Shown one piece after another: positions 34,501-47,752 of a DNA stretch of 64,000 bases (its first letter is position 1; every line of letters starts with the position of its first letter). The notes beneath the pieces are model-generated. The model ran no database searches. It was not told the origin of the DNA and was given only the letters and a program-made list of their open reading frames with translations. A program made the translations under genes and the position numbers. The DNA comes from Armillaria gallica (Eukaryota; Basidiomycota; Agaricomycetes; Agaricales; Physalacriaceae): contig JBANDB010000001.1 in NCBI GenBank assembly GCA_037576215.1, positions 310,001 through 374,000 on the forward strand. Reading direction: 5' to 3'.

Positions 34501-37500
34501 GGTCTTGATTAATTATCATAACCCGGCCCGCTTCATCCTCGAAGATTCTCCGCTAATGCGCGGTTCATCTTACCGGCTTGTGCAGAAGGGCGGGCGATAG
34601 AAGCGGAAAACTTGTCAATTATTGCACTGGGAAGACAATTAAGCCGCCACCCTCGATGGGTATGAGCGTAGGCACAAATGAAGGGTAACTCTTATTGATA
34701 TATGAGCACTTCAACATCGTACGTGGACAGTATCTGCAACATCGTGTCGTCAATGCGAGATGAGCGGGTGACGCAATGGACACCTACCGTTGGGTAGATG
34801 CGCTGCCAACGCGTTCAACTCAGGATGACATCACCCAGGAAGGCCTTTCTTGATAATGACCTTAATGATGATGGTTACCATGATGGTATCCACGTTCATG
34901 GAGGAGCGTCATATGAACTGAATACCAGCATTCGGCCGGTCAGACGCATGATGGTCGTCGTTTCTTTTAACCCAGACTGACGACAATGAAACAACGAGAA
35001 GCGTGCTCTCGAGGACCGTCGCACCTATTCTTGAAAGTGAGATTCGTTGTTTGTAAGGACAAAAGTGATAACATACCCGTCCAGCATCCAAGCCCAGCAT
35101 ATATGCGCGACTATCGTCCGTCGTAGATGCCGGCGGGTTCCATGATTTAGATAGCCGTGCCGTTCGGTTGTGCATGAACGTGATAGGTAGGACTATACGT
35201 GTCTTCAGCGTCAGCTCCGGATGGAAGATGGCCAACCAGAAGCATTGGATATTGAGACCGGCGGAGGCGAGACGACTGACGACAATCGTGAAATTGAGGA
35301 ACAAAGAGAAGAAGTGAGTGACATACATTTTCAAATCTTCCCAATGTCTCCCTGCCATATCCTTCTGCACGGTGGTCATCGACACCGACTTTTTCCCTTG
35401 GACTGAACTTGAATATCGGCGCTACCAGAAACCGTCCAGCATGTTTGTACCCAGCTTCGATGGGGATCCTCTATGTTATGCCGTGCTTGACACTATGCAC
35501 TGCGTAGAACATTGGCAATGGGATTTCATCGCGTACGAGATACTTTGCTTACCGAAACACGAAGGAAACCAGATACGATACAATGCTCTGACCGCCGCAG
35601 CACTGACAGAAATAGATATTCACATTGGGCGCATCTCAGCTCGTGTGAAGTCTTCCACGGCGATGCTTGTACCGTGTGTTAGTGCAGAATGTTCAAAGCG
35701 GTGCCGGTGAAAAGTGGAGATGAATGTGCACGTGGCCGAGCACGGCATCCGGTTTCCGATTATAGCTGGTCCGGGTAACCGAACCATTTGGCGTTTTTGA
35801 CTTCTTCACTGCGATTGAGTAGACCTCTGCCGGGCTAGTCTTTTACTGCAAGAATTCTAGGCGGCGGCTATCAACATTCTCGCTCCTCTGGTCTTCCTGG
35901 CTGACTTTCTAGTTGCCCAGTAATCCTCACCAAATACTTAAACCGGTATACACAAAGAGGAAGCCGATATACGTATTGCAAACAGCACTAGAGAAAATAT
36001 GTAGGATTCCTCCAGCTGCACTCCTGGGCATCTGCGATCATCAGCGCGGTCCGGTACGGTCTGTCACTTACCACCGGTTGTCTGTTAAAGTTTAATATAA
36101 ACTTGGTCAATGGTAAGTCGATTTCCTGTGCTTGAGTCACAGGCTTGATGATTATACAACTCAGTTGGTAGCCTATTCTAAGCCTCCAAATATCGTTCTT
36201 GCACATAGCCATCTGCGAGGCTTCCGCGTCGCTCCAATCATTTTTACGAAAGCGTCTGTTGTTCTCTCTGGCTTGTTACACCGCGTCTCTTCCACTGTGA
36301 CTACTCCACGTACTCGTTTGCTTCTTTGCTTCTTCTTTGTCATGGATGGCTAATGATCTCTCTGGGGGACGACCTGTAATAGAGATATAGTCTGCGTATT
36401 CGGTACTTTCCCTATCGGCGATGGGTACTTTCATCCAGCGTATTCACAAGTACCCGCAGCGATACGGTTTAGGTATCCGCCGATTCATTAACGTTCTATA
36501 TCAGTAATTGCCTCGTGCTTGACGGCCATCCCTCTCATCAACAGCTTCAGGCTTGCTGTAGCACTGGTCAACCGTTCCTTTCAAGCAGGACCTTGAAGGA
36601 CATCTCTCGAGCCTCTCCGGAATAGGTTGTTCTTTTCTCTACATACCCGCATCTTTCATGTGCCCATTTTACATCGCCTCAACTCTGGACCCTTCTCGCC
36701 ATAGTCCTCCCGTCACCACTTCGATGTATACCCAACACACGGCGAACTACTATCCGAAGGCCTGACCTAGTATCAACGACAGATTGATTTTTGCAGCGAA
36801 CGATCTACTGAAAGTAAGCTGCCATAGTAGCCGTAGCTAAGAGCTGATGGTTTCGGATTGACGACATCAAGCGTTGCTGATCACAGTTTAGGCCATTGTA
36901 TTAGAGAGGCTCACTAATACAAGATCAGAAAAGATGCTACAACTCTACCTCGTGGAGACCTTCCTAAGGCAGTAATGCCATGATCAAGAACGCACCTTAG
37001 TGTCCTGAAACAGACGTCGACGGAGCAACTTCAATGCTTGGTCAGCCCGGCCGGTCCTATCGCACACATTCGCAAGGGTCATAGCCTCACTGCACAACTT
37101 TGGGGGTCTGGGGACTGATCAGTCTCTCTTCGTATGTGGACTGTCTCTTGTTGGTATCTTGTGACAGGAGATCTCAGCACCAGTTTCCCGTCGACCATCA
37201 TATCATTTTATCTTCTGGAACCACATCACTGGAAGAAACCGAACCAAAAGTGCGAAACTATCTGAAAGAGGCTCAGAAATCTTGGTCGTGTGAGTCTGTA
37301 CCTCTTTTCAGTAGTCCGTTATTAATCTTAGCTAATGACTAACCGTTCACTCATGGAGGCCGACAGCTCCAAAGTTGATCGCGTCTTTGTACTGAAGCTG
37401 TATCATCCCCAGACCCTCCAGTCGACCCTTCAGCAGAACGATGATCACAATCAATCAAATCGCGGTTTCTGAGCTCCTGAAAATTGCGAATGATTGAAAC

Positions 37501-38046
37501 TTTTGACTTTCCAGGAAGCGGCGAGCGCTGGCCGTTGACGAAGCTACTTCTTGAAGGAGTCGTTTTCAAAGCTACTTGGGCCGAAAAATCGGAAAGCCCT
37601 CCAGGTACCTCCTCGATATTGGTCAGCTCCTGTTCCAAAGCTGTGAGTGTGTGATGACGTCAGTCGGGGTAGGTACTATCTTTGCAGCCCACTAAGGTGA
37701 TTTGATTGGGTTTCTTTCGGGCTCGAAGGCGTACTTTGTTATCGCTTCTCCTGTGTTATCTGTACAAACAACAACACTGCTCTGCTCTGCGAGACATTCT
37801 TGAATGTCTTCTCACCGCAACTTCTTTTCGCTGTGCAAAAATCGAGTCCTGCAACTCAACAGCCCTCTATTGATGGACTCAGCACGTTTCCTGCTCTTCC
37901 GCCGATACAGAATACTGCCAATGTCTGCGGTCTCAACTACCCTTCAATCTAACATTGGCCTTGTTTAATAAAAGGAAGTCGTCGCTTGTGTCTCCATCTC
38001 TTCGGCTACTTTCAACCTCGGACCCCCCACCTACATATATCATACA
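31563..38046. other. Long region of decayed duplicated sequence
   Basis: No intact gene is seen. On the minus strand, 32570-32660 reads IAGVAVLPFVAIDIT, related to GVAILPFVVIVNIT at about 51605-51670, so a membrane-protein exon is repeated. 34240-34330 is a diverged copy of about 5300-5360. On the minus strand, 34909-35385 contains exon-like segments (FWLAIFHPELTLKTRIVLP, then STTDDSRAYMLGLDAGR followed by a GTATGT donor), probably a relic of the same multi-exon gene type. On the plus strand, 37100-37640 has short exon-like pieces without a recognisable family. Confidence 0.4.
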
Positions 38047-38556
38047 ATGTGCCGCCGTCGCCAGTGAGTGACTAAACCACCGCATCCGCGCTGCTCCTTA
38101 TCTCTGTACAGTGTTAGGAATGTCTACCTCGGATGCGGCCATACCATTAACTATGTACGTCCTTCCACTTTGACGTACCCACTTTTACTAATCGGCATCA
38201 ACTCAGCCTGAAGAAATTGTATGACAAATGCTACGCGGCAATATTCCTCCCATTTTTCCGTATTTGACGCTTTTCCAAGGTTCGATGTGAGGACTCAAAC
38301 TGCAAGTTTAGTCTCTTTCATCCCAAGAGCTGCAAACCACCGAGTTGTCTGCAGACCTGTTGGCAATAGTATGTCTGCACTGTCTCACACTGAGCACTTT
38401 CATTTTAACCCCGATTCTCCAGTCATCGTTATCCCGAGCAGTATTGTACGAGAGCTGTAGTGACCTTACTGTTTTTGGACACTAACTTCGGTGATAGCCC
38501 CCAACATCAATGGGTATTGTCCCTCCTGTTACCAGGTGATGCGAGGCCGAGGCTAA
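38047..38556 (+). CDS. Six-exon cysteine-rich small protein, copy C (80 aa)
   Basis: Exons: 38047-38063, 38112-38154, 38207-38218, 38280-38368, 38423-38445, 38498-38556. All introns are GT-AG and internal exon lengths equal those of copy A. The product has MCRRRH, GCGH, CEDSNCKFS, CKPPSC, TCWQY, YPEQYSP and YCPSC, followed by a short basic end (VMRGRG). No frame defects are present. The upstream box is TAATAAAAG rather than TTTATAAAG. Function unknown; metal binding inferred from Cys/His spacing. Confidence 0.82.
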
Positions 38557-40149
38557 CTTTCCTAAGAGGAAATAGTGTCACTTATTATTTGTATAGTTGA
38601 TTATCACCCTGACTTAATCAGACCCTAGTACGACAAGTAGCTGAAGTTTAGTATTACTACTAGTTTTTTGGATATGTAACACTGGCGTGAACTCTGTAAC
38701 ATAGAAAAACTGTGAATAGTACAACGGAGTTTGTTTTTGCTACGGCACTGGCATGCTGATGGCATTCACTACAACTTATATAAATTCCGTCGTAACTTGA
38801 ATTCTAAGCGCCGGATGATCTCCAATATGATCTGTTCCTGATCGGCATCAATTGAAATTCAAGTTGATCAGATTTAATCGTGGCCCCTGTTGAATCGTGT
38901 CTTATGTTGTTGCCGTTGCATGGTGGAATGATTCGGAGGACGTATGCCAGTGTCCGTCCCACCAATGACTAATCCGCAACCTGGGATTTACAGCTTAATC
39001 GCTTGTAACAGCATTTCGGAACCCTCATGCCCGAGTCCCAGTCACCAGATGTCGAAACTCTCTGGAATCGTCTTTGTTGACTGTAGTCTGGCACCCTCAG
39101 CCTGTCCCAGGACTTAGGATCAAGAGACGGCTAAAGAGGGGAGCATGTTAAACTCTCAGCTCCGTCATTTTCCCTGAATACCACAGCCTGGATCTCAAAT
39201 ATCAACATCACACGCTGCGACCCAAATGACCTGAATATAACACTTCCTCATACCCAAATCCTGATAGACCCAACAAGATTATAACATGCCACCCCGTTGC
39301 AATTATAGATCTACTCTGCCAAATTTAGCACCACTAGAATTCTTCGACGGATGGTCCAAGCCGATTGATGGAAGATTTATGGAAGGTAGATAACCGGACA
39401 AGATCACTAAAGGGAATGTCGGGGGTGAATGGATGCTATCTATCCACGCCTCGAGGTGTTTACGATCTATTGTCTTGTTCGTGCTTACTCGGTGCTAATG
39501 GCGCTAACGAATTCCAGCGCCTTTTCTACCCTGGTTAAACCATAGTTGCAAAATGAAGAGGCAATGCTATATGATCTTCACGGCCCTTCCTCGCGGGAAG
39601 CCTGGTTCTCAGGGTTGCTGAAGTCTCAATATCATCTCAGAGGCACTGGATCGCGTATGCATACAGAGCCTCAAGTCTCAAAACAACAGATGGAAGTGTG
39701 TTTAAGGATTTCTATCTTTTTCCATCAACATATTATTTCCGACGGGAATAACACTGCTCATCCTCGTTGTGATCGTTCGACCTTTCATCCCTCCTCCTCC
39801 TCCTCTAGGCTGGAAAACTATTTGGTAGTGTCGCAACATCGATTCCTTGAGCCCTCCACTCTCCTTGCCAGTGAAAGTTGATGCTGTGCTTGAGCAATTG
39901 TCGCTTCTCCAGAACTAAGGAGCCCGAGCTCTCACTGCTTTCTTTCAATGTCGATTATGCTCAGCGTGATATATGGAAAAGTAGCAAACAGTGTGTAATA
40001 GTGGCAGTCGATTCGGGAATAGAATAGAGAATCAAGGAGTATATATGGGAGGGCAGTACATTATCATCGTCATCGGGGAACTAGGCTAAAGCACTGATGC
40101 GTCATCACTTGAGATTTCCGACGAAGATCCCGTGACGAACTCCTGTCTT
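38557..40149. other. No recognised gene
   Basis: After copy C the sequence becomes AT-rich and contains a GATCGGCATCAATTGAAATT run near 38840, echoed by GATCGGCATCGAT near 55932 downstream of copy E. Duplicated flanks therefore travelled with the gene. A plus-strand frame at 39546-39881 has no family features. Confidence 0.4.
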
Positions 40150-40843
40150 TCAAACGATGGAAGGGTAATACCACGAGCGATGGACGAATGGGTGATTGAC
40201 ATCACCCCAGTTGCGAGCAGCCCTCTGGCGCATAATGGAGTCCTGGATTTTTCTTTCTTCCTCCTTGATTATTTTCATCTTCAAAAGTGAATATCAGCGG
40301 ATGATCTCTCGACAACGGTACAAAGATAGTTACCTCAAGCCATTTCTTTAAGCCACTGATCTCTCGCTGGTACTCGTGCGTCTTTAACCAGACGTGTTTC
40401 GTATCTGATAAGTAGCTACTCCAAGAACGATAGTCCGTCAAGGAGAATTTCTGGCATGCGTTGAGGTAAATCCTGGTCAGACTAGTGGTGGCAAGTTCAA
40501 CTCTAAGAGGTTTATCAGCATTGTGTGGACCAACAGCCGATTACGGATAATCATACTCCTCTACGGCAATGTGAAAAGCGACAGGATCGTTCATTACACG
40601 GTTATGAACGATATAGAGATGGGCTGTGTCTTTGAGGGTTTTCTTGAGGGCTTCAAGCATCGAGCTAGGTCTGATGGGTGGTAGTAGTGGGCAGATGGAA
40701 AAATAGCAGAGAAGAAACATGAGCGTCAACGTATAGAGTACCGTTCCTTGAGTGGCGAACGACAGAATTATGGTTGGCAATGACATCGGTTTTGTCTGGC
40801 TAGCGCACTGGGACAACAGGAGGAGTGTACAGCTTGTACTATC
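40150..40843 (-). CDS. Partial gene, C-terminal part of an unrecognised membrane protein
   Basis: Minus-strand exons: from about 40843 (acceptor TAG after ACTAAC) to 40545, then 40502-40334, then 40278-40150 (stop TGA). Introns 40503-40544 (42 nt) and 40279-40333 (55 nt) are GT-AG and keep frame. The first exon encodes a hydrophobic segment (IILSFATQGTVLYTLTLMFL), then a soluble part with AHLYIVHNRVMNDPVAFHI. The last exons encode SWSSYLSDTKHVWLKTHEYQ and a charged end with HRSWYYPSIV at the C-terminus. The frame is clean over about 190 codons, which supports real coding. I could not place the N-terminus. No family recognised with confidence. Confidence 0.5.
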
Positions 40844-40849
40844 CTCAAG

Positions 40850-43800
40850 TTGTTAGTAGTTTATATGCCCGCTTGACAGTCCTGCGACCAAGTATATCCC
40901 AACCCCATAAGGCTTGCGCGACAACATCCCCGGGGGAAAGAATAACTTCTGAATCAACAGAAGCCAACAAGCACAGTTGATTGAGCGGCGAAGAAAGACC
41001 TCGTCCTATTGCCAATATCATCAACATACAGCATGTCCCTCATAGCACGCCATTACTTGTCTCATGGTCGCTGCTTTGGACGATTTGTGAGACCTTTGCG
41101 ACGATATCAAACCGTGAAGGCTTCGAAAACCGGAGGAATTTTATTTTTTCAAACGCAATATGGTCACTATGTTCGCGAGGAGGAATTGCCGGGAAGAGAA
41201 CAATAAGTTTTCGTCAGGAAATGCGGCTGTTGTGCGATGTGGTGTGGAGGCAATGGCGCCAGTAGAGTCGGTACAGCCCGTCCGGGATGACGGGACACTG
41301 CTCCATCAGGCTTGGTGCCGATGTGGGAAAGAATTGCAGTAATTCAATCAATGGGAAAGCGCGGTATCGGAACTGTATCGCTGGTTCGATAGAGAGAGAA
41401 TGCTAGATGGTCGGTGATAGCCGCGGTGTGTAGCATGAGGAAGCACGCAAGGCCTGTATGTACACGACCACGAACGAACGGCGCCGCGCCGCGCTGACGC
41501 TTCCAGCGTCTCGTTAAACAAGAATAAGTGAGGGCGTACTGGAGTGACGATCGAAACAAGTATGATCGTTTTGGCATATGGACAGGAAAGGTGTATCCGG
41601 TCAACATCGAGTGAGCCATCTTGGCATCGCTTCACGACGAGGCTTTCAACTTGATTGGAGCACTAGGACCTTCGATTTTTCAGCGGGACAATACTAATAT
41701 GGTCACGTCTTTATCCTGCGGCTTAATGAGACGGGAGTAACCAGGTAGATATACAGACTCATCTCTGCAAAGAGTTTTGTACCGACATCATCGTCACCTT
41801 TTTTTAGGTTGTGAGAAAACGTCGTCACGTGGATATCCCTCATCAAAGTACTGACAAAACGAAGAGCTCATCCTGAAAGGCAGAATCATTAAGACACGAG
41901 GTACCCTATACTTGTTTTGGGTATACCTCGTTGAAGAGTGAAGAACTTTGTGGCAGCAGAAAGTGTACACAGGCAATGCGTGAGCGCAAATAGATTCGAA
42001 GATGACTCTCATGGACCGGGCAGGCTCCCTGAGTTGTCGGTAAAGTGAGACGACGCATAGTCGGAGAGAAAGGGTAAGTGGATAAGAGACGTATCTCTTG
42101 TTTGACTGTGGAAGCTTGGAGATGCATACATACAGCAAGATTTGCAGAGGAAAATAGCGACGAGGGACAGCTGCCAGCCTTCGGCTCGACGACACATGGC
42201 TGCTATTCACACTATCAGAGACAATTTTTGTCGCTGGGAAACGATATGTTTGAAACGAGCCAACATTGGCATATTTCAGTCAGAGGAAAGCAGGAGATCG
42301 GAACTGCGACATGGCCATCAGACCTTCGTAACCTAGAAACTAGCCTTGACCGTGAGATTTGCTCTCCCTTCAAAAGACAGCAGGCGAACGACAAATTTGG
42401 ATTCCGTTGTTCATTTCTTGAGACCTTCTGTTTGTGCACTGATTCATGAAACTTAGATGCTGAGCCACAAAAAATGGAAAAGTACGCACCATATTCCTCA
42501 TACCATTATTGACAGATCTAAACCGAATAGACGGATCCCGCTGGCGTGCTACGCAATTTTCTAACGATGTCTGCCTTCCTAAAACCCTCTTCGACTGATG
42601 GCTGGATACATTCTTGATAGCAGGAAATGATCTTGGACCAGCGCCAATGCCAGGCTAAGAACCGACCCAGCGCGAAGTAGAACATCAATCTTGAGAAAGA
42701 CAACACGTGGATGCCAGGCGTTGGAGGATGTCATGGTAGCCTAAGGAGACAAGCCGAAGATAGTGAAGAAGATATCGTTTCGACTGGCACGGTAAGATAA
42801 GCTGTATACGATTGAGGAATGAATAGGCGAAACGAGCCGAACGGTCTTTGGATAGTAAGGACCCCATCAAACAGGGTGAAACATGGTGCAATGGTACACT
42901 CGTCACGGTGAAGATTATGATATGCATCGGGGTAAGCGGTTACCGTTGGAAGATAGGGCAGTGGCAACGTGGCGAGGCAAGAAGTAGTGATTCATGACGA
43001 CGATGAAGGATGGAGCTGCATGCTGGAACCGTATCGCGGGGTTCGCTAGGCAAATGGATATGATAGTGCAAAGGTGAGCTACGAACAACCGGAGAACTAC
43101 GGAAAGGTCCCCGAAACCTGCACGTGACTGGCGGGATGCGGGCCGCACCCAACGCTCCCGATGCCACCAATGGCGAAGGTAAGAGAGGGGAAGGCCAGGC
43201 GGGGTAAACTGAGTGGTCCTTTGGTAGTCGGCCAAAATTTTCTCCGCAAAGCGGGGTGAAACATCGCCTCGTTGTACACTTGTAGCGAATGCCGAGATCT
43301 TTATGGAGAGGAGTGACCATACGACGAACGGTCCTCCCCAGCAACTCCCTCATCTCATCGGTATGGATGATGTCTGCCGGTCCCAATTAAATTTCCTTTC
43401 ACAGGAGTCTTTACCCTCTCCATTCTCTGGCATTGCGTGTCGGTGTGTAGCGCTTCGGCCACGTCTCGTAAGAGCGGCGACTTGCTTGAAGGTGCACCAT
43501 TTCGATTGAAGACCGGAAACCGATGTACCTGTGCAGGCGGCAGAGTCATGTACGACCTTTCCAACCACCAACTAGGTCATGATAGAGTGTGGGTGTCGGT
43601 CGTCGTAGAGGGGGACGTACACCGTCCGAACGATGGCTAGAAGTGACAAATTTCATCCATGAGACACAGAGACGAAAAGAACAAAAAATGGCGTACAGTT
43701 CTGCTTGTCTTCCCGACTAGCCCACCACGTTCCTCAATGCTGTGGTTATCATCAACTTTTTTTCCGTTCGGCCTGTCCGGAATCTGTTTCTACAGGTCTA

Positions 43801-45141
43801 GAACTTCATGAGCGGCTGAAAACTTTGCATGTTGCAGCTGAGCGCCCTGCTACATGCATGTCAATTAAGATTCTGTAACACAAGGAAAGAATAACCTACA
43901 TTTGCCCAAGTGTGCGAGGAAAAAACGGTGATCCAATGCCTTGATCATTGCAGCCCCATAGAGATCGATCGCTGCATACACCTGTCGAGTATGCTACAGA
44001 TTCTGTCGACAGCGATCTTCATGACGTGGACTGGTGCTGAACGACGTGAACGTTTCAAAACAAGAGCATCCGTTTGGTCGGTCCGGGTATCTCCGAACAA
44101 ACCTTGGTCACGTTCTCTTTGCTCTCCAGTACTGGTATACATCCCTCGGAATGGTAACCTAGACAGATTTTTTAGTTCTCTTCACAGGGTACGGTCAGCA
44201 GTATACCTTCATCATATTGGCGGCTGCTCGCCGGCATTGACCGGACACCTCTCAGTCATAACTTTTGTAGATGGCGGGAGGGCGACTACACAGTACCCTG
44301 TTTGGTGTCTGTCCGTGTATGTGCATTTCCACGGTCCCACTGCCTGATTGCGGTGGAAGTCTTTCCCGTACCTTTCTTCCCCTTCGCATGGCACCTTGCC
44401 ACCCGGCGTCGTTTTCTTATCCTTATGATGGATCAACAACTATAGCTGCGTCACAAAATTTTCTGTGTGCCCTAAGTCAGCTCTGTGCCTGGAATGTATG
44501 ATAGAACAGGATATTAGGATATTCAGACCATTTGGTCCATCGTCCTCAACTGTTCCAATTCGGAGCTATTCTTCCTGGTGTGGTACTTTCCTCACATTAT
44601 CCAGCTTTGTTTCTTATTTGGTCAACTAGATCAATCAAGCCTGTTGTTATCCCTCCCCGAAGCTTCGAGAAATAACCACGGATCACGAGCGCAAGAGGAT
44701 TGGAAAGAAAGTCCGCCGCATACGGCATCCTCCAGTAAGTTTACTTGCCAATTGACTAAATGGGGCAGCGTAAAACTTTCCGACAGTCTTTACTTAAAGA
44801 CCCCGATGAAATCATCATCAAGGTCCCAGAAGAGCGCAAGTTGTTGGAAACTTTCTAATTTCAGCTATCCGTATTCCCTGGTCTTCGACTTGTATTTCAG
44901 CCAAAGAGTCTAAAGGTTGGACAACGCCTGTTTAAGAAGAGCGCTCCCTCCCGCCTTGACACTTAGCAGTTCGCAATGACCAGTCTTCAGTCATTGGACT
45001 CGTGGGAATAACAGCGTCGCTGATGGACTCCAACGTCGGGGGAACGGCCCCGCCCTTCTATCAATACAGTACTTACTATGGCCGCGAAACATTTTGTAAG
45101 CGGTCTCAAGTGCCCATAAACCAATCGACCGTCGTCTTTGG
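40850..45141. other. Decayed duplicated block, first copy (41-45 kb)
   Basis: No intact gene is seen. 43230-43330 matches 52850-52940 in diverged form (CGGGGTG(A/G)AAC, then GAGAGGAGT(G/A)(A/G)CCATA). 43640-44060 matches 53430-53800, and 44860-44900 matches about 54815-54860. Minus-strand frames with hydrophobic runs (for example 42915-43235) look like relics of membrane-protein exons. On the plus strand, about 44765-44860 reads GQRKTFRQSLLKDPDEIII and continues in frame, an exon-like piece of unknown gene. Confidence 0.4.
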
Positions 45142-45150
45142 TTTATAAAG
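45142..45150 (+). promoter_or_regulatory. TATA box of cysteine-rich family copy D
   Basis: TTTATAAAG (45142-45150) lies about 80 bp upstream of the ATG at 45227, with the shared CTCCATCTTCTCAACTACTTTCAGCC-type leader following. Confidence 0.55.
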
Positions 45151-45226
45151 AGTCTGCCATGTCTAGTGTCCTCCATCTTCTCAACTACTTTCAGCCTTGC
45201 TTTATATCCCTTCGCTCATCCACGCG

Positions 45227-45710
45227 ATGTGCCGCCGTCGTCAGTGAGCATATTCACGCCACCGCATCTCTAGTCTCGGCTCACCGCTTCTGTAAAGCGT
45301 CAGGAATGTCTACCTCCGATGTGGCCATGCTGTCAACCTTGTATGCCCTTTGACATTCCGACGTGAGCACCTTTACTAATTGCTGTTGACTTAGCCCGAA
45401 GAAATTGTAAGACAAATCCTACATGCCCGAGCCTCACACTTTACACCTTTCCTAGATTCGTTGCGAACAGTCTAACTGTAAATTTAGTCGCTTCCATTCT
45501 TCGCGCTGCAAACCACCAGGTTGCCTGCGTAGTTGCTGGCAATAGTATGTATATACTGGCTCGTCCGAATTACCTTCCTCCTGACCCACAATCTACAGCC
45601 TTCGCTATCCAGAACAGTACTGTGTGTCTTGCGACTTTCCTGCATTTCTTTACGTGCTAAAATGTATGACAGCCCCCCAGATCAACAAGTATTGTCCCTC
45701 CTGCGACTAG
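45227..45710 (+). CDS. Six-exon cysteine-rich small protein, copy D (73 aa, short C-terminus)
   Basis: Exons: 45227-45243, 45298-45340, 45395-45406, 45456-45544, 45599-45621, 45673-45710. The introns are GT-AG and internal exon lengths equal the family standard. All family Cys are kept (MCRRRH, CGH, CEQSNCKFS, CKPPGC, SCWQY, YCPSC). The protein stops at TAG directly after the final CPSCD, where copy A has CAG (Gln), so a C to T change probably removed the last six or so residues. The conserved core is complete, so the copy may be functional. Confidence 0.78.
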
Positions 45711-47543
45711 GAAATGACACCAAATCCATTACCACTAAGAGAAGATTTTATCACTTGGGATTCATTTAGACGCCATCCATTAGACACCCGACTCGACTCA
45801 AAGACTCATAGTTAAACTTTAGACACATAATTCTGGTCTGACTCCGTAACCTGTTAGGAAATAATGAGCGAGGGCTTTTGCATCAATGACCCAGCGTGCT
45901 GAAGCGCTTGACGATCAATAGTGCTACATATGCCATATAATGACAGTGATCTACGGTCGATCTCAAATCGATCTGCGACGATCGAGGAGTCGATCAGATT
46001 TCACTGCATCCGACTTAGAAATTATGTACTAGCAGTACGTACCTAAACGATACACATAGTATACCCCTAGATCCCTACAGTAAAATGTTTGGATCAGTAG
46101 AATGCCGCCACCCGTACGTCCAAGTTGGATGCGACAGATCTTAGATTAAAATTTCTAGATCTTCTGATAAAAACGGTCTTCTTTGACAGACACGCTGGCC
46201 TCGAACTGAGGTCGTTCTTTGCACTGCGATGAGTAAACGACTACGCCAAAGGGCCCTTAGCACCGTGGATGAGTGATATAGGACTCATTCTCCATGGTCT
46301 GGTGAAAAGAGAGAATTCCCGAGAGCAATGGGGGCTTGGGTCTAGACTCTGGAGTGCTTGGGGGGTATTACCTGCAGACGGGAAACCAATCTCCCGGTTC
46401 AAACAGATCGAATTATAACAAAGTACAGCGTTTCAAAATGTATGAATCAGTAGAGTACCGCACTAAGCCCAAATATTTGGCAAAGCATATTTTGCCAGAG
46501 TCCTCTTCGACGAAGATACCTGACCAAACTTGCTAGGAGTGTGACCAGTGCGTAATTCAAACTTTGACACTGTCTTTTGTTGTCATACATGCCGCTAGAA
46601 CTGGACTTCGCAGGTGCAACTTGAAGACAAGCGCGAAGTCGTGCTACGTCTGGTACCGCACCAGAGGTACGGTTTAGGCTGCTATGACGGCCGAGTCAGT
46701 GGTCGTCTTGGACGATGGGTGCGGAGAGATGACATCACGCTTCGTGCTTGTGGATGCAGCGCCAATTTCTTTGACGAGAGCCGAGTCGACGTTGACTGTT
46801 TGGTACAAGGGCAGATTTTTCAAGTCTAAAGCATACCGTATATTGACTGGTTAGTTTCATGGTGCGCCTCTAAGATATACGCGTGCCTAGTCCTCCAGGT
46901 CATCATAGTCCCTGGGGAGTCCGCTGCCTCGGTCGGAAGGTCGTACAGAGTAATCATGCTGGCACTGTGCAGATACTTCCATTCAGCTTGAGTTACTTAC
47001 CGTGGCTCGGGTGAAGCTTACCAATAGCTGGCATGAATAATCCAGCAGGTATGATCTTCAACGCGATATTTGTCGATTTCACGAACTTGATGCGGTTGTA
47101 TCCTTCGTGGTGACCTCGTATTAATATCCACGCCCACGTCGCGAAGAATAAACGGATGGGCTTTTGCTATTCTGATGATACGGACCGCGTAAGGGCGGAC
47201 TACTGCTGGGAGAACCGCATGAGATTGTATAGATGTACGATGAAAAGAAAAACTTACAAGACTCTTTAGATGATATGATAGGTAGTCCAAAGCCACGAAA
47301 GGATGAAATAGAGCCGACAAGTGATGGTGATGGGCGGAAGGAAGTGGTGCCGGTGTTTTCCGGGGCTCATCTTTACGTGTTGGACGATAAGAAAGACAAG
47401 CAAGACGAAGACGCGTACATAGCTCATAGTGGGGTGCCCCATAGGTGAAGTCGACCCCCCGGCTCCCCCCGGGTTCCCAGATGTTAACTCAACACACGAA
47501 GATATCAGAAACCTGTACCGTTGAAGAACTGAAAATCCCTCTG
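45711..47543. other. Unassigned; tRNA-like pol III box and duplicated sequence
   Basis: 46082-46109 and 46435-46462 are a diverged direct repeat (AAAATG...ATCAGTAGA(A/G)T(G/A)CCGC). Between them, on the minus strand at about 46190-46262, lies a tRNA-like sequence with A and B boxes. 46600-47450 is a diverged copy of 56080-57760 (for example ACGAAAGGATGAAATAGAGC at 47298 and 57730). No intact gene is seen. Confidence 0.45.
46190..46256 (-). other. tRNA-like A-box/B-box sequence, possible SINE head
   Basis: On the minus strand TGGCGTAGTCG fits the A-box consensus TRGYNNANNNG and GTTCGAGGC fits the B-box GWTCRANNC, with 42 nt between their starts. The acceptor and anticodon stems do not form, so it is not a functional tRNA. 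A tRNA-derived SINE relic is the best reading. Confidence 0.35.
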
Positions 47544-47752
47544 TGTTGGAATATGGCAATCCGGCATCATGCCGATCTTGCTTATTAAGGAAGAAGAAGT
47601 AGGAAATGTATAGAAAGTTCTAGTAAAATAGTATTTAGTATAAAAGTAGATACAGTAGTGTACATCTGCATGCGTTTGCAGAGCTCAGCCAAGCGCAATA
47701 CTATTGGCTCGACACCGCGCATGTACATACTGGGATCCCCCGTTTTACGACA
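47544..47752. mobile_element. Solo LTR (209 bp), second Copia-like copy
   Basis: Begins TGTTGGAATATGG and ends GTTTTACGACA. The target duplication is CTCTG (47539-47543 and 47753-47757). Compared with 27268-27485 it has an internal deletion of several bases near the 3' end and scattered substitutions. Confidence 0.9.
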
